A program made the translations under genes and the position numbers. A DNA stretch of 7,094 nucleotides from Bacteroidia bacterium (lineage in GTDB: Bacteria > Bacteroidota > Bacteroidia > Flavobacteriales > Flavobacteriaceae), in contig JAHHLF010000089.1 of NCBI GenBank assembly GCA_018679315.1, positions 1 through 7,094 on the forward strand. The letters run 5' to 3'. The stretch's first letter is position 1. Every line of letters starts with the position of its first letter. Under the pieces are notes generated by a model that saw nothing but the letters and a program-made list of their open reading frames with translations, did not search any database and had not been told where the DNA came from. Of the stretch, positions 5,831 through 7,094 are shown one piece after another.

Positions 5831-7094
5831 TTAGTTTTCTATTGTCATGGTTAAGAAATTAGTTTGGCCGTGAGCAATAGCTGCGTTATTAAAAATTGCC
5901 AATCCGAATGGAATACTTTCTCCAATCGTAAATACCGCATCGGTAGGATCACCTGAATTGAGTTTTCGTCTGATTTCCAATTGCCAACCTGTTCCAATGT
6001 GTTGAGCCCTGACTTGTGTATCAGATCTAAAATCATTTCCCGCACCTCCCGGATTAATAGTTATACTAGGGAAGCGCTTCAAGCCAAATCCTTCAGAATA
6101 AGCAACAGGGTCGTCATTAGGATTTATCGTCGATCCATCATCTAAAGTTAAAGTACCATCAACAGCAACTCCCGTTACCGATTGAGCCGCTCCTGTTGCC
6201 AGTTCATCAAGCGTGATCCAATAATATTTTTCTGCATCTTTTTTAACCCATTTAGGGCCGAAGAGTCCTGTAACAGGGTCTGTAAATATGGGTTTATCGT
6301 CATACATCTTAATGCCATCATCCCCTTTTCTACCATTGGCAGCAGCTGTACTCTGATCTTTATCAATAGCGTCATATATGTATCCATCATCGACAGATTG
6401 GGATAATACATTTCTATCGCGTTTCCAATGCCACAGATCTGCCAATTCACCAAGATTTTTCATATAGTGCCTAGTGGTTTTTTGACCGGGTTGTGGATCG
6501 GATAAATTAGCATGACAAGTAATAGTACATGTACTTCCTTGAAAGCCTTCTGGATAATTGCCGGATGCATCTGCAATCGGGAACATCATGGCAAACTTAT
6601 CCTCGTAGTATTTATCATTTTTATAATTGGCATATTTATTATGTTGATGCCATGTCTGTGAATCGGGCTTAAAATACCAGGATTCGCGGTCCTGACTATC
6701 AGAATCGTCCTCCCATTCAAGTAATAGGTATAAATATTCACCATCGTGGCCCCCTCTCAAAGAGAAATTATACGCTTCTCCAGTAAAAGGATCAAACAGA
6801 TCCGTAGGTTCCAGAGAAGTATCTGTTCCACTGTTAATTGAATTCAAGGTAATAACACGATCCCCAGCTGGTGAAACCGTAGCTGTATTCACAAGGGGTC
6901 TGGTTTCTTTCCAAATTTCATCTATTACACCATCAAAGACTGGTGCAGATTCAAATTTTGCCACCAATAAAGTGTCTGAGCTTACCCCCACTTCGGGATC
7001 AGACTCAATAATAGTTGTCAAAGGAGTATCATCATGCGTACAGTAAACTAATAACAAAGATGAAAGTGCCACCAGTACTGTTGTTCTTATTGCT
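5831..7094 (-). CDS. Ethylbenzene-dehydrogenase-related heme lipoprotein (5' end beyond window)
   Basis: This is a beta-sandwich protein of the EB_dh (ethylbenzene dehydrogenase gamma-subunit-like, heme-binding) superfamily. Residues are counted from a GTG at 7072, but the frame stays open to the window edge (AIRTTVLVALSSLLLVYC), so the real start lies just outside and the N-terminus is a lipoprotein signal with lipidated Cys 11. Typical EB_dh features follow: VFDGVIDEIWKE (45-56), a GHDGEYLYLLLEWED block (108-122), DKFAMMFPI (158-166), then C182-TIT-C186-H187, a CX3CH motif usual in this group, and WHWKRDR (214-220). The C-terminal part has W363 and an EIRRKL strand. The acidic CTHDDT after the lipid Cys resembles the lipoprotein export signals of flavobacteria, so it may be surface-exposed. 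The likely role is an electron-carrying heme subunit; the partner enzyme is not visible. Confidence 0.85.
   Translation of the reverse strand, partial: AIRTTVLVALSSLLLVYCTHDDTPLTTIIESDPEVGVSSDTLLVAKFESAPVFDGVIDEIWKETRPLVNTATVSPAGDRVITLNSINSGTDTSLEPTDLFDPFTGEAYNFSLRGGHDGEYLYLLLEWEDDSDSQDRESWYFKPDSQTWHQHNKYANYKNDKYYEDKFAMMFPIADASGNYPEGFQGSTCTITCHANLSDPQPGQKTTRHYMKNLGELADLWHWKRDRNVLSQSVDDGYIYDAIDKDQSTAAANGRKGDDGIKMYDDKPIFTDPVTGLFGPKWVKKDAEKYYWITLDELATGAAQSVTGVAVDGTLTLDDGSTINPNDDPVAYSEGFGLKRFPSITINPGGAGNDFRSDTQVRAQHIGTGWQLEIRRKLNSGDPTDAVFTIGESIPFGLAIFNNAAIAHGQTNFLTMTIEN

Noticed and set aside
6175..6453. Open frames on both strands within the EB_dh-like gene
   Set aside because: These are out-of-frame or antisense shadows of a long, motif-bearing reading frame.
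663..7094. Assignment as an Nrf nitrite reductase or alternative complex III operon
   Set aside because: There is no pentaheme NrfA or ActA, no ActB-size fused protein, no second NrfD-like subunit and no ActD-like gene in the window. Only the Fe-S/NrfD pair is shared.

Overview
The window suggests a member of the Bacteroidota, most likely a flavobacterium. The evidence is a moderate-to-low GC content, a TAnnTTTG-type promoter, Bacteroidota-style lipoprotein signals, a DUF5777-type outer-membrane barrel and a lack of clear Shine-Dalgarno sequences. All recognisable genes lie on the minus strand, so the transcription order runs from high to low coordinates. Assignments rest on motifs and family knowledge only; no database search was possible.

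Region by region: (1) 7094-663 is a block of eight tightly packed genes. In transcription order they encode an ethylbenzene-dehydrogenase-related heme lipoprotein (5' end cut by the window edge), a lipoprotein monoheme cytochrome c, a DUF5777-like beta-barrel, an 87-residue Tat-type small protein, a Tat-exported ferredoxin-like Fe-S subunit (15 cluster cysteines), an NrfD/PsrC-like quinone-interacting membrane subunit, a signal-peptide beta-sandwich protein with one C-terminal membrane helix, and a membrane-anchored monoheme cytochrome c. The last four gene pairs are joined by short gaps or overlaps (20 nt, 1-nt overlap TAATG, 4-nt overlap ATGA, 9 nt). A 13-bp hairpin sits between the first and second genes. 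(2) 662-341 is a 322-base stretch with no certain gene. It holds a small open frame and a 7-bp inverted repeat. (3) 340-1 is the N-terminal third to half of a TauE/SafE-family permease, with its own TAnnTTTG promoter and a GTAAC-N4-GTTAC palindrome placed like a class II Crp/Fnr activator site.

How the genes may work together (inference): the NrfD-like protein and Fe-S subunit form a quinone/periplasm electron-transfer module, the two cytochromes are soluble or tethered electron carriers, and the EB_dh-like protein is an extra heme carrier. The lipoproteins and barrel point to the outer membrane. No molybdopterin catalytic subunit is present in the window, so either it lies upstream of 7094 or this is an orphan redox conduit. 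The neighbouring TauE/SafE gene hints at sulfur oxyanion chemistry, but this is only a genomic-neighbour argument.
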